Below are positions 1 to 8,799 of a stretch of 64,000 nucleotides of DNA, piece after piece; the stretch's first letter is position 1; the number at the start of each line of letters is the position of its first letter. This stretch comes from WHSW01 sp963740055 (GTDB taxonomy: Bacteria; Actinomycetota; Thermoleophilia; Solirubrobacterales; 70-9). The notes below the pieces were generated by a model, which saw only the letters and a list, made by a program, of their open reading frames with translations, was not told the DNA's origin and searched no databases. The translations under genes were made by a program, and so were the position numbers. The stretch is from assembly GCA_963740055.1 (NCBI GenBank), contig CAVUCL010000001.1, forward strand, positions 124,001 to 188,000, given 5' to 3'.

Positions 1-553
1 TCCCGATCGCGGCGACCTCCTCGCCGACCTCGACGTCGTTCTCCGAGCCGAGCGGCAGCGGGTTCAGGTCGAGGCCCTCGGTGTCGACCTGAAGTAGGGC
101 GACGTCGGCGAACGGGTCGAAGCCGACGATCTCGGCCTCGACCTGGTTGCGGTCGGCGAACTGGACGTAGACCTCGCGCGCAGGGCTCAGCGGCCCGCTC
201 TGGATCCCGGTCGTGTCGGCGTCGGTGACGACGTGGGCGTTGGTGAGGATTTCGCCCTCGTCGGAGATGACGAAGCCCGAGCCCTGGCCCTGACCGCCGC
301 CACCGCCGAGGACGCTGGCGCCGCCGCCGATCACCGAGCGCACCGTGACCACACCGGCAGCGGCGTTCTCGTAGATCGTCTGCGCGTCGAAGGCGCCCTC
401 CTCGGCCTGGATCACCACTCGCTTCGACTCGCCGTCGGTCGCCTGCCCGGACTCGGCGACGGTCTCGGTCGCGGCCGGCTCCTCGTCGCCGCAGCCGGCG
501 AGCACGAGGGCGGCGGCGAGCGTCGCCGCGAGCGTCTTCGCCGCACGGCTCAA
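1..553 (-). CDS. HtrA/DegP-like serine protease lipoprotein, 3' end beyond window
   Basis: Envelope quality-control serine protease, predicted to be lipid-anchored outside the membrane. The reading frame starts with TTG at 553, inside a TTGA overlap with the stop codon of the histidine kinase, and stays open to base 1 (184 codons visible). A hydrophobic leader ends in the lipobox LAGC with the lipidated Cys at about 21. A Gly-rich linker (about 76-91) precedes the trypsin-like fold. The catalytic His lies in TNAHVV (about 107) and the Asp in ADVALL (about 150). The catalytic Ser and any PDZ domain lie beyond the window. Third gene of a response regulator-kinase-protease operon, which suggests its expression is tied to an envelope-stress signal. 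The protease assignment is firm; the substrate is unknown. Confidence 0.85.
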   Translation of the reverse strand, partial: MSRAAKTLAATLAAALVLAGCGDEEPAATETVAESGQATDGESKRVVIQAEEGAFDAQTIYENAAAGVVTVRSVIGGGASVLGGGGGQGQGSGFVISDEGEILTNAHVVTDADTTGIQSGPLSPAREVYVQFADRNQVEAEIVGFDPFADVALLQVDTEGLDLNPLPLGSENDVEVGEEVAAIG

Positions 554-1959
554 GCCGGCACCGCGGACGCGGTCGGCAGCCGGAGCTCGAACTCGGTCCG
601 CCCGCGCCGCGAGCGCAGCTCGAGCGAGCCCGACATCCGCAGCGCGAGCTCGCGCGCAATCGCCAGCCCGAGGCCGGAGCCCGAGACCTCGTCGCCGGTG
701 TAGAAGCGCTCGAACACGCGCTCGCGCGAGCGCGCGTCGATTCCGGGCCCGTCGTCGGCGACGACGAGGCTGACCGAGCCGTTGCGAAGTTGAGTCCCTA
801 CCGCGATCGCCGTTCCCTCCGGTGTGTGCGTGAGCGCGTTGTCGATCAGGATACGCATGATCTGAGCGACCCTGTCCGGATCGGCGCTCGCGGCCGCGGT
901 CGGCTCGGCGGCGACCTCGATCCGCGAGCCGCGGCTCTGCGCCGCGGGGCCGAACTCGGCCGCGACCCGGCGAGCGACGTCGGCGAGCTCGACCCGCTCG
1001 CGGCGGATCTCGATCGCGTCGGCGTCGAGCTTCGAGAGGTCGAGCAGGTCGACGGTGAGCTTGGTCAGCCGGTCGATCTGCTCGCGCATCGTGGTCACGA
1101 ACCGCGCTCGCGCCTCCGGGTCGGGGTCCTCGTCCTCGAGCAGCTCGACGAACCCGGCGAGCGAGAAGATCGGCGTGCGCAGCTCGTGCGACGCGTTGGC
1201 GATGAACTCGCGGCGGGCGCTGTCGAGGGTCGCGAGCCGCTTCTGCATCTCGTTCAGGGTGATCGCGAGCTGGCCGACCTCGTCGGTGGAGTCGACCGGG
1301 ACCGGGTTGGTGAAGTCGCCGTCGGCGACCCGCTCGGCCGCCTGCTCGAGCCTGCGCAGGCGCCGCGAGTGGGCGTTCGCGGTCAGCCAGCCCGCCGCGA
1401 GCGCGGCGAGCAGCGCGATCGCGCCCGCGATCACGATCTGGCGGCGGATCAGGGCGACGTTGTCGTCGACGTCGGCGAGGTCGGCGGTGAAGACGGCGAC
1501 CCAGCGCGGCTCGCCGGCGTCGGTGAGCGGCGTCGCCGTCTGCCCGAGGCGCCGCCCGCCCACGGTCTCGACCGCGCTCGCGACCGACCCGTCCTCGAGC
1601 GCCGCCGCCGCGGCCGGGTAGCCGGGGGCGACGGCGGTCCGCTCGAGCTCCGAGTCGGCGACGACGAAGGCGGGCTCGGGGCCGTCGGCCCCCTCGCGCA
1701 CACCGAGCACGGTGACCCGGGAGCCGCTGCGCTCGTCGATCGCCCGCAGCAGGATGCGCAGCCGGTCCTGCGAGATCCGCGCCGACATCGCCGCGTCGAG
1801 TCGCGGGCTCTGCTCGGTCCCGATCCGCTCGAGCCGCCGCAGCTGCTCGGCGGTCAGGCTCGAGCGCAGCTGCGGGACGACGTAGAGGTAGATGAACCCG
1901 ACCGCCGCCGCCGTGATGACGAAGAACAGCAGCGCCAGCCGGTTACGGACCGAGTTCAC
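550..1959 (-). CDS. Two-component sensor histidine kinase
   Basis: Membrane sensor kinase of 469 residues. Transmembrane helices lie near 7-29 and 176-194 and flank an extracytoplasmic sensing region of about 145 residues. A HAMP linker follows (about 195-245), then a HisKA domain with the phospho-acceptor His258 in ASHELRTP. The ATPase domain shows the N box (Asn374 in LIDNALTHTP), the G1 box DDGPGID at 402-408 and the G2 box GSGLGLAIA at 427-435. All catalytic motifs are present, so it should be active. Its start overlaps the upstream response-regulator stop by four bases and its stop overlaps the HtrA start, so all three are probably translated together. The signal is not evident from sequence; the downstream protease points to envelope stress. 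Confidence 0.93.
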   Translation of the reverse strand: MNSVRNRLALLFFVITAAAVGFIYLYVVPQLRSSLTAEQLRRLERIGTEQSPRLDAAMSARISQDRLRILLRAIDERSGSRVTVLGVREGADGPEPAFVVADSELERTAVAPGYPAAAAALEDGSVASAVETVGGRRLGQTATPLTDAGEPRWVAVFTADLADVDDNVALIRRQIVIAGAIALLAALAAGWLTANAHSRRLRRLEQAAERVADGDFTNPVPVDSTDEVGQLAITLNEMQKRLATLDSARREFIANASHELRTPIFSLAGFVELLEDEDPDPEARARFVTTMREQIDRLTKLTVDLLDLSKLDADAIEIRRERVELADVARRVAAEFGPAAQSRGSRIEVAAEPTAAASADPDRVAQIMRILIDNALTHTPEGTAIAVGTQLRNGSVSLVVADDGPGIDARSRERVFERFYTGDEVSGSGLGLAIARELALRMSGSLELRSRRGRTEFELRLPTASAVPA

Positions 1960-2672
1960 TCGCGAAACCGGTAGCCGACTCCGCGGACCGTGAACAGGTA
2001 TTCCGGGGCGCTGGGGTCGGGCTCGAGCTTCTCGCGCAGGTGGCGGATGTGAACGTCGATCGTGCGCGGGTCGCGATACGCCGAGTCGCCCCAGACGTGC
2101 TCGAGCAGCGCCTCGCGGGTCATCACCCGGCCGGGCACCCCGGCGAGGGTGGAGAGGATCTCGAACTCGACGAAGGTGACCGCGACCGTCTCGCCGCCGA
2201 CGCTGACCGAGCGCCGCCCGAAGTCGATCTCGAGCTCCCCGGCGACGATCGGCTCCTCCGCGACGCTGCGTCCGCGCAGCATGTCGGCGCGGCGCAGCGC
2301 CGCCTTCACCCGGCTGCGGAACTCGCGCACCGAGAACGGCTTCGTGATGTAGTCGTCCGCGCCCATCTCGAGCCCGAGGATCTTGTCGGTCTCGTCGTCC
2401 TTGGCGGTGAGCATGATGATCGGCACCTGGCTGCGACTGCGCAGCCGCCGGCAGACCTCGATCCCGTCGACCTTCGGCAGCATGATGTCGAGCACGACGA
2501 GGTCGAAGCGCTGCTCGGCGAAGCGGTCGAGCGCCTCGCGGCCGTCGAGCGCGGTGACGACCTCGTGGCCGTCCTTGCGCAGCGGATAGGTGAGCAGCGT
2601 CTGCACCGACTGCTCGTCGTCGACGAGCAGGATCCGCGCGGTGCCCTCAGTCTCCGGGCCTGCAGAACCCAT
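1956..2672 (-). CDS. OmpR/PhoB-family response regulator
   Basis: DNA-binding response regulator of 238 residues, first gene of the RR-kinase-HtrA operon. The receiver domain carries the acidic pair Asp18-Asp19, the phospho-acceptor Asp62 (LVVLDIMLP), the switch Thr89 (MLTAKDD) and the conserved Lys111 (ITKPF). The C-terminal winged helix (about 140-236) has the family's typical ending RGVGYRF. It overlaps the kinase by ATGA. Divergently transcribed from the M28-like gene at 2754, with 81 bases between the starts that presumably hold both promoters; I see no confident promoter element there. Confidence 0.95.
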   Translation of the reverse strand: MGSAGPETEGTARILLVDDEQSVQTLLTYPLRKDGHEVVTALDGREALDRFAEQRFDLVVLDIMLPKVDGIEVCRRLRSRSQVPIIMLTAKDDETDKILGLEMGADDYITKPFSVREFRSRVKAALRRADMLRGRSVAEEPIVAGELEIDFGRRSVSVGGETVAVTFVEFEILSTLAGVPGRVMTREALLEHVWGDSAYRDPRTIDVHIRHLREKLEPDPSAPEYLFTVRGVGYRFRE

Positions 2673-2753
2673 GCCAGGAAGCGTAATCGCGCGCCCTTGC
2701 GATCAGGGTCGGCAGTATGCAGCGGCGATGGCCCGCGAGCGCCCGACGGCGAG

Positions 2754-4496
2754 ATGATCGACCTGCGCCTCTACCGGCTCGCGTTCCTGCCCACCCTGCT
2801 CGCGCTGGTCGCGGTCATGTTCTCGCTCTCGGGAGCGCCGGCCGCGATCGAGCCGGCGACCCCGCCGGCGACGTTCGAGGGCGACCGGGCCGCGACCCTG
2901 GCGCGCCAGATCGCCACCGAGGCGCCGGTGCGCACCCCCGGCAGCGAGGGCGACGGCCGGATTGCCGACCTGGTCGCCGAGCGGTTCGCCGAGATCCCGG
3001 CCGGCGCCGTCAGCGAGCAGGGGTTCGAAGCCGAGTTCGAGGACGAGCAGGTATCGCTGCGAAACGTCCTCCTGACCCTGCCCGGCGACGGCGCGAGCAC
3101 CGTCGTCGTGCTCGCCGACCGCGACTCGGCCACCGGCCCCGGTGCGACCTCGAGCGCCGCCGCAACCGGAGTCCTGATCGAGCTCGCGAACGCGCTCGGG
3201 GTCACCGGTCACGAGAAGACCTACGTGCTCGCCTCGGTCAGCGGCTCGGGCGCGGGCGCCGCGGGCGCCCGCCGGCTGCTCGAGGATCTGCCCGAGCGCG
3301 AGACCGTCGATGCCGTGGTCGCGATCGGGGCGCCGGGCGCCGCCGAGCCGCACGGGCCGTACGCGGTCGCGAGCTCGAGCGCGGCGACCAGCGGGCCGGT
3401 GCAGCTCGTGCGCACCGCCGAGCTCGCGGTCGAGACCCAGACCGCACTCACCGCCCCGGCGCCGTCGACCTTCACCCAGCTCGCCCGGCTCGCGATCCCC
3501 TCCGGGATCGGCCCGCAGGCGCCGCTGGTCGCCGACGGCGTCGACGCGGTCACGATCTCGGCCACCGGCGAGCGACCGGCGCCCGAGTCGGAGGACCTGC
3601 CCGAGAACCTCTCCGGCGAGACGGTCGACGGCTTCGGGCGCGCGACCCAGTCGACGGTCGAGGCCGTCGACGCGACCGCGGCGCCGCTCGCGCACGGGCC
3701 CGAGGCGCACCTCGAGCTCTCCGACAACCTGATCCCCGGCTGGACCCTGGCGCTGCTCGCGCTGGCGCTGATCCTGCCCGCGGCGGTCGCCGCCGTCGAT
3801 GCCGGCGCGAGGTCGGTGCGCACGCGGCTCGGCCTCGGCGCCGGGGTGGCGTGGGCGGCCGCCCGCGCGCTGCCGTTCCTCGGCGCCCTGCTCGCCCTCT
3901 ATGCGCTGGCGCTGTTCGGGGTCGTGCCGCGACCCGCGTTCCCCTTCGACCCCGGCCTGCACGAGCCCGGGACCAGCGGGGCGATCGCGCTCGCGCTGAT
4001 CGTGCTCGCCGCGATCGCGACCATCGTCTTCGGCCGCCGGGTGCGGGTCGCGGCCGGGGTCGCGCCGGCCGCGGCGGCGGCAGGTGCCGGGGTGATCGCG
4101 GTCGCCGCCTGCCTCGTGCTCTGGTTCGTCAACCCCTACCTGGCGCTGTTGCTGGCGCCGGTCGCCCACATCTGGATTTTGGCCGCGAACGGGCCCGGCG
4201 GGCCGGGGCGTGGGCTGGTCGCGGCGCTGGCGGCGCTGCTCGCCTCGATCCCGGCGCTCGCCGCCCTGGCGGCGGTCGCCGCCGCGCTCGACCTCGGTGC
4301 CGAGGCGCCCTGGACCTTCGCGATCATGGTCGCCGACGGTCAGATCGGCCTCCTGACCGCGCTCGCCGCCTGTCTGTTGGCCGGGACGCTGGCGGGCACC
4401 ATCGCGCTCTGCGCGACCCGCTCCCGGCCCGGTCCTAGGGGAGCGCCCCCAGGCCAGGCACCGGGTGAGCACCCGACCGCTCGGACGAGTGTTTAG
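2754..4496 (+). CDS. Degenerate M28-like multi-pass membrane protein
   Basis: Protein of 580 residues with an N-terminal membrane helix (about 8-26), an extracytoplasmic domain of roughly 300 residues and about seven further membrane helices at the C-terminus. The soluble domain follows the M28 zinc aminopeptidase outline: NVLLTLPG near 104-111, then a strand and GVLIELANAL near 139-148. The metal-binding positions are altered. Where M28 enzymes have AHxDS this protein has ADRDS (121-125), where they have GADDN it has GATSS (130-134), and where they have GEExGLxGS it has SGSGAGAAG (163-171). It is therefore probably not a peptidase and may serve as a binding or scaffold domain. The start at 2754 was chosen because it places the first membrane helix at the N-terminus. 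Function unknown. Confidence 0.75.
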   Translation: MIDLRLYRLAFLPTLLALVAVMFSLSGAPAAIEPATPPATFEGDRAATLARQIATEAPVRTPGSEGDGRIADLVAERFAEIPAGAVSEQGFEAEFEDEQVSLRNVLLTLPGDGASTVVVLADRDSATGPGATSSAAATGVLIELANALGVTGHEKTYVLASVSGSGAGAAGARRLLEDLPERETVDAVVAIGAPGAAEPHGPYAVASSSAATSGPVQLVRTAELAVETQTALTAPAPSTFTQLARLAIPSGIGPQAPLVADGVDAVTISATGERPAPESEDLPENLSGETVDGFGRATQSTVEAVDATAAPLAHGPEAHLELSDNLIPGWTLALLALALILPAAVAAVDAGARSVRTRLGLGAGVAWAAARALPFLGALLALYALALFGVVPRPAFPFDPGLHEPGTSGAIALALIVLAAIATIVFGRRVRVAAGVAPAAAAAGAGVIAVAACLVLWFVNPYLALLLAPVAHIWILAANGPGGPGRGLVAALAALLASIPALAALAAVAAALDLGAEAPWTFAIMVADGQIGLLTALAACLLAGTLAGTIALCATRSRPGPRGAPPGQAPGEHPTARTSV

Positions 4497-4560
4497 TTGG
4501 ACGTAATGCCTATCGTGCGCTTGGCCGCGCGCGCCGATCTTTGAGACTGAACGAACCACG

Positions 4561-4794
4561 ATGGGATCCGAAGGCAGCAGGGAAGATCGTGGTGAGAGGA
4601 ATCGCGAGCAGAGCGGAGAAAGGTTGAAGACGTTGAAGCAGGACATCGCACTCAACCAGTACGAGATCGACGCGGCCGCGGTGGCGGACGCGATGATCGC
4701 CAAGCTGCGCCTCGTCAGGCGCGGGCATCTGGCGCTCGCGACCGAAGCTGGTCGAAGCCAGGCACCGCCCCGGCGTCCGCGCCGCGACCGCTGA
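4561..4794 (+). CDS. FlgM-like anti-sigma-28 factor, small orphan
   Basis: Small protein of at most 77 residues. Residues about 23-49 match the sigma-binding C-terminus of FlgM: LKQDIALNQYEID then AAAVADAMIAKL, that is the L-K-x-x-I ... Y-x-I-D ... V-A-D-A-M-I pattern. FlgM family members hold the flagellar or WhiG/FliA-type sigma factor inactive. No flagellar gene is nearby. The start is uncertain. ATG 4561 has no obvious ribosome-binding site, while TTG 4624 follows a GGAG sequence at good distance and would leave a 56-residue protein. The last 80 bases overlap the 3' end of thiL on the other strand, and the basic tail may not be functional. The family call rests on the motif alone. Confidence 0.6.
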   Translation: MGSEGSREDRGERNREQSGERLKTLKQDIALNQYEIDAAAVADAMIAKLRLVRRGHLALATEAGRSQAPPRRPRRDR

Positions 4795-5740
4795 GCTCGA
4801 CGCCCTCGCCCGGCTCGAGCGTGCCGACCGGGGTCAGCCCGAGCCCGCATCCGCGCACCGCCTCGGTCGCCGCCGCGAGCTCGCCCGGCGCGAGCGCCGC
4901 CAGCAGCTCGTAGTCCTCGCCCCCACCGAGGACGAGGTCGGCAGCGACAACACCGGCGGCCGCCGCGAGCTCGTCCACCCCCGCCTGGGTCGGAAGGCGG
5001 GAGACGTCGATGCTCGCCCGCAGCCCACTCGCGCGGGCGAGATGCCCGGCGTCAGCGCCGAGGCCGTCGGAGACGTCGATCATCGCCTTCGCTCCGGCGC
5101 CCGCGAGCGCCGCCCCGGCGGCGAGCCGCGGCTGCGGGCGCAGCTGGCGCGAGCGCAACGTTGCCGCCGTCGCCGGCTCCAGGCCCTCGCCGAGCTCGGG
5201 GCGCTCGAGCAGCCGCAGCCCGGCCGCGGCACCGCCGAGCTCCCCGGTGACCGCGAGCACGTCGCCCGGCCGCCCCCCCGACCGGCGCACGAGCTCCTCG
5301 GCGCGCGGCGCCTCACCGACCGCGGTCACCGCGAGCAGCAGCGCGGGCGCCCGGACGACGTCGCCGCCCGCGATCACGACCGCGTGCTCGGCGGCGAGCG
5401 CGCCGAGGCCGTCGGCGAGCTCGAGCAGCTGCTCGTCGCCGAGCCCGTCGCGGACTCCGAGCTGCACGTAGGCCTCGACCGCCCGCGCGCCCATCGCCGC
5501 GAGGTCGGAGAGCGCGCTCGCGAGCGCCTTGTGGCCGACGTCGGCGGGCGCGAACGGAGGCAGGCGGAAGTGCACGCCCTCGACCAGCGCGTCGACGCTG
5601 GTCGCGATCGCCCCTTCCGGGACGCGGATCGCCGCGTCGTCGCCGCTGCCGAGGACCAGTCCCGGAGCCTCCGCCGGCGCCCCAGCGGCGGCGAGCCGCT
5701 CGCGAATCGCGTCGATCAGCTCGAACTCGCCGAGTGCCAC
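4715..5740 (-). CDS. thiL: Thiamine-monophosphate kinase
   Basis: Cytosolic enzyme of 341 residues that phosphorylates thiamine monophosphate to the active cofactor thiamine diphosphate with ATP. Family motifs are in order: GSGDDAA near the N-terminus (metal and nucleotide binding), DALVEGVHFR, the block GHKALASALSDLAAMGA, VIAGGDVV, and MIDVSDGLGADAGHL in the C-terminal half. Length is normal for ThiL. It lies 23 bases downstream of the PBP1A gene on the same strand and is probably co-transcribed with it, although the functions are unrelated. Its 3' end overlaps the FlgM-like gene by 80 bases in convergent orientation. Confidence 0.95.
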   Translation of the reverse strand: MALGEFELIDAIRERLAAAGAPAEAPGLVLGSGDDAAIRVPEGAIATSVDALVEGVHFRLPPFAPADVGHKALASALSDLAAMGARAVEAYVQLGVRDGLGDEQLLELADGLGALAAEHAVVIAGGDVVRAPALLLAVTAVGEAPRAEELVRRSGGRPGDVLAVTGELGGAAAGLRLLERPELGEGLEPATAATLRSRQLRPQPRLAAGAALAGAGAKAMIDVSDGLGADAGHLARASGLRASIDVSRLPTQAGVDELAAAAGVVAADLVLGGGEDYELLAALAPGELAAATEAVRGCGLGLTPVGTLEPGEGVELSGRGADAGAVPGFDQLRSRAPDARA

Positions 5741-5763
5741 CGGCCGCTCACCCCGGCGGGGTG

Positions 5764-7905
5764 TCAGGTGCCGCCGGTCCCGCCCGTCGCCGGGCCGTCT
5801 CCCGGCCCCGCGCCCGGCGGCGCGTTGCCCTGCCCCGGGCTGCCGGTGTCCGGCGACGGCAGCGGCTCCTGGCCGGCCCCGGGGGCGTAGAGGTCGGAGT
5901 CGTAGTCCTCCGTGCCCCCGGTCCCCGGGTCGGTGGTGGTCGTGTCGTCGGTCGTCGCCGGGTCGGTGTAGGTGTCGGTGTAGTCGTCGTCGTAGCCCGA
6001 CGCGTGGCCGCTCGAGTAGCCCGAGAGCTCGGCCGGGTCCTCGGGAGCCGGGAAGTCGTCGCAGGGACTCGACGCCGCCGCGAACATGTACTGCTGCCAG
6101 ATCGGGGCGGCGAGGTCGGCGCCGTAGCCGGGCATCGGGACGCGGGCGTCGGGGTTTCCGACCCAGACCGCGGTCGAGACGTGCGGCGTGTAGCCGACGA
6201 ACCAGGCGTCCGACTGCTCCTCGGTGGTCCCGGTCTTGCCCGACGCCGGGCAGCCGATCCCGAGCCCGGCCGCGGTCCCGGACTCGAGCGTCCCCTTCAT
6301 CACGTCGGCGACCGTGTAAGCGACGCCGTCGGAGATCACCCGCTCGCCCTCGGGGTCCTCGGGCTCGTCGACCTCGCCGTCGGGGAACTCGACCTTGCGG
6401 ATCGCGGTCGGGTCGTGGTGGACGCCGCCGTCGGCAAGCGTCGCGAAGGCGTTCGACATCTCGAGCACCGAGACGCCCTGGGTGAGACCGCCGAGCGCCT
6501 CGGCCGGATAGCCGCCGAGCTCGGTCTCGATCCCCATCCTGTGGGCCATGTCGGTGAACTCGTCGGCGCCGACGTCGAGCGCGAGCTGCGCGAACACGGT
6601 GTTGACCGAGTTCGCGGTCGCGTCGCGGAGGCTCATCGAGCCGCTGCCGCCGCCGGTGACCGACCAGGTCTCGCCGTAGCCGATGTCGAGCGAGATCGAG
6701 CTCGGGGCCGAGTAGTAGGTCGAGTCGGGGTCGATGCCCTGGTCGACCGCGGTCGTGAGCACGAACGGCTTGAACGCGGAGCCGGGCTGGCGCTTGCCCT
6801 GGGCGGCGAGGTTGAACTCGCTCGACTCATAGGCCTCCGAGGAGGCCATCGCGAGGATCTCGCCGGTCTCGGTGTCGGTCGAGACCAGCGCCGCCGCGGC
6901 GCCCGGGGTCGTGTGCTGGTCGGCGATCGCCTGCTCGGCCGCGGCCTGGAGCCGCGGGACCAGGGTCGTGAACACGCGCAGGCCGCCCTCGCGCACGGTG
7001 GCGACGCCGTAGCGGTCGATCAGCTCCTGCTGGACGAAGTCGAAGAAGTACTGCTGCTCGCGGACCTCGTAGCGGTAGCCGCGCTGGAGCCCGAGCCCGT
7101 CGCCGAGCGACTCCTGGTACTGGGACTCCGAGACGTAGCCCTGCTCGTTCATCGCCTTGAGCACCGCCGCGCGCCGGTTCTTCGCCCCGTCGGGGTTCAG
7201 GAACGGGTTGTAGTCGGTCGGCGCCTGCGGCAGCCCGGCGAGCAGCGCCGCCTCGTTCACGTTCAGGTCCGAGACGTGCTTGTCGAAGTACACCTGCGAC
7301 GCGGCCTCGACCCCGATCGCCGTGCGCCCGTCGTTGGTGCCGTAGGAGGCGGTGTTCAGGTACTGCTCGAGGATCTCGTCCTTGGTGAACTCCTCCTCGT
7401 ATTCCTTCGCCATCTCCGCCTCGACGATCTTGCGCTCGAGCGTGTCCTCGGGGTCGTCGATGTAGAGGTTTCGGACCAGCTGCTGGGTGATCGTCGAGGC
7501 GCCCTGCTTGACCTCGAAGCCGGCCTCGATGTTCTCGACCGCGGCGCGCGCGATCGCGCTGTAGTCGACCCCGTCGTGCTCGTAGAAGTTCTCGTCCTCG
7601 ATCGCGATCGTCGCCGTCTGCAGCCGCTTCGGGACCTCGTCGAGCCCGACCTCCTCACGGTTGATGTCGGAGTCGACGAAGCCGAGGCTCGACCCGTCGG
7701 CCGCGAAGACCTCGGAGTTGGCGCCGCTCTCGGCGGGCTTGAGGGTGTCGATCGAGGGGGCGGAGGCCTGGATGTCCCGGACCCAGAGCGCGGCCGTGGC
7801 GGCCACGAGTCCGACGATCCCGAACAGGACCGCGAAGACCAGGACGATCTTCTTGCCGACCGAGCCCCGCGAGCGCCTCTGGCGTCTGCGTGCCCGTTGA
7901 CTCAT
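5764..7905 (-). CDS. Class A penicillin-binding protein (PBP1A-type)
   Basis: Bifunctional peptidoglycan synthase of 713 residues. It has a basic cytoplasmic tail, one membrane helix (about 19-42) and a GT51 glycosyltransferase domain with the catalytic Glu103 in AIEDENFYEH and the QGASTITQQ motif at 134-142. The transpeptidase domain has the active-site Ser376-x-x-Lys379 (GSAFKP), the SVN motif at 433-435 and KTG at 557-559. All are intact. The last roughly 100 residues are rich in Asp, Thr, Pro, Tyr and Gly and look disordered, a common feature of actinobacterial PBPs. Upstream of thiL and downstream of the MscS channel gene on the same strand (69-base gap). Confidence 0.95.
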   Translation of the reverse strand: MSQRARRRQRRSRGSVGKKIVLVFAVLFGIVGLVAATAALWVRDIQASAPSIDTLKPAESGANSEVFAADGSSLGFVDSDINREEVGLDEVPKRLQTATIAIEDENFYEHDGVDYSAIARAAVENIEAGFEVKQGASTITQQLVRNLYIDDPEDTLERKIVEAEMAKEYEEEFTKDEILEQYLNTASYGTNDGRTAIGVEAASQVYFDKHVSDLNVNEAALLAGLPQAPTDYNPFLNPDGAKNRRAAVLKAMNEQGYVSESQYQESLGDGLGLQRGYRYEVREQQYFFDFVQQELIDRYGVATVREGGLRVFTTLVPRLQAAAEQAIADQHTTPGAAAALVSTDTETGEILAMASSEAYESSEFNLAAQGKRQPGSAFKPFVLTTAVDQGIDPDSTYYSAPSSISLDIGYGETWSVTGGGSGSMSLRDATANSVNTVFAQLALDVGADEFTDMAHRMGIETELGGYPAEALGGLTQGVSVLEMSNAFATLADGGVHHDPTAIRKVEFPDGEVDEPEDPEGERVISDGVAYTVADVMKGTLESGTAAGLGIGCPASGKTGTTEEQSDAWFVGYTPHVSTAVWVGNPDARVPMPGYGADLAAPIWQQYMFAAASSPCDDFPAPEDPAELSGYSSGHASGYDDDYTDTYTDPATTDDTTTTDPGTGGTEDYDSDLYAPGAGQEPLPSPDTGSPGQGNAPPGAGPGDGPATGGTGGT

Positions 7906-7974
7906 GAGCTGTGGAGGAAGGGTACCGGGGAGGGCATCTGAATCCTCCGCTACGTACGCCGTGCACCGGTTGGA

Positions 7975-8769
7975 TCACACGGTCGCGGCGTCGTCCTCGG
8001 TCGCGGCGAGCACGCCGGCCTCGCGCAGGGCGCGCTGCGCGCGCTCGCGCAGCGCCGCCTCCTCGCCTCCGGCGCGGGTGCCGCCGGAGCGCCGCGGGCC
8101 GTGGACCTCGATCCGGATCCCGTCCGGCGTCATCTCGGCGATCTCGACCAGCGACGGCTCGAGCCCGGCGAGGGCCTCGCGGGCACGGGGGAGGTCGGCG
8201 TCGGTCGGCACCCAGACCGAGGCCATCGCGGGCGCGGTCAGGTCGCCGGTCGAGCGGTTGACGAGCACGTTGGTGACCACGCTCTCGTTCGGGACGATCA
8301 CCAGCCGGCCGTCGCCGGTGTCGATGAAGGTGTGCGAGAGCGTCAGGTCGTCGACGCGCCCGGTCTCGTCGGCGATCGTGACCGTGTCGCCGATCCGGAT
8401 CGGCTGGGCGATCGCGAGCAGGATCCCGGCGATCGGGTTGGCGAGCACCTGGCGCGCGGCGAGGCCGAGGACGAGGCCGAGCACGGCGCTCGAGGCGAGG
8501 ATCCCGGTGGCGAGCTTGTTGAGCTTGTCGAACTGGCTCAGCCCGACCGCGATCCCGATCACGATGATCGAGACGAAGACGAGTCGGCGGATCAGGCGCA
8601 GGCGGGTGGTCGCCGCCCGCGAGACGGTGCCCTCGCCGACCCGCGACGCGACCCTGGTCGCGCGGCCGATCACGAACCGGTCGACCACGAACGCGATCAC
8701 GAACGCGACCGCGATCGAGATCAGGGCCGAGATCCAGTCTCCGTTTGCGTCCCAGAAGCTCTCTTCCAT
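7975..8769 (-). CDS. MscS-family small-conductance mechanosensitive channel
   Basis: Membrane protein of 264 residues, predicted to open under membrane tension and release solutes on osmotic downshock. Three membrane helices precede the MscS signature: the Ala/Gly-rich pore helix GILASSAVLGLVLGLAA leads into ANPIAGILLAIAQPIRIGDTV, which enters the beta domain (VDDLTLSHTFI, then IVPNESV). A mixed alpha/beta cytoplasmic tail follows. ATG 8769 was chosen because it puts the first helix at the N-terminus. It starts 30 bases from the divergent HAD gene, so both promoters share a very short region. Confidence 0.92.
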   Translation of the reverse strand: MEESFWDANGDWISALISIAVAFVIAFVVDRFVIGRATRVASRVGEGTVSRAATTRLRLIRRLVFVSIIVIGIAVGLSQFDKLNKLATGILASSAVLGLVLGLAARQVLANPIAGILLAIAQPIRIGDTVTIADETGRVDDLTLSHTFIDTGDGRLVIVPNESVVTNVLVNRSTGDLTAPAMASVWVPTDADLPRAREALAGLEPSLVEIAEMTPDGIRIEVHGPRRSGGTRAGGEEAALRERAQRALREAGVLAATEDDAATV

Positions 8770-8799
8770 GAACCCGATCCTGCCAAGCTTCGCCGTCGC

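Noticed and set aside
4500..4560. Possible sigma-28 promoter (gccgatct) before the FlgM-like gene
   Set aside because: The -10-like element has no matching -35 element at the required 15-base spacing.
2703..4850. A 715-codon open frame opposite the M28-like membrane protein
   Set aside because: Low-complexity Arg/Gly sequence, no motif, and the plus-strand frame gives clear membrane helices and a recognisable domain.
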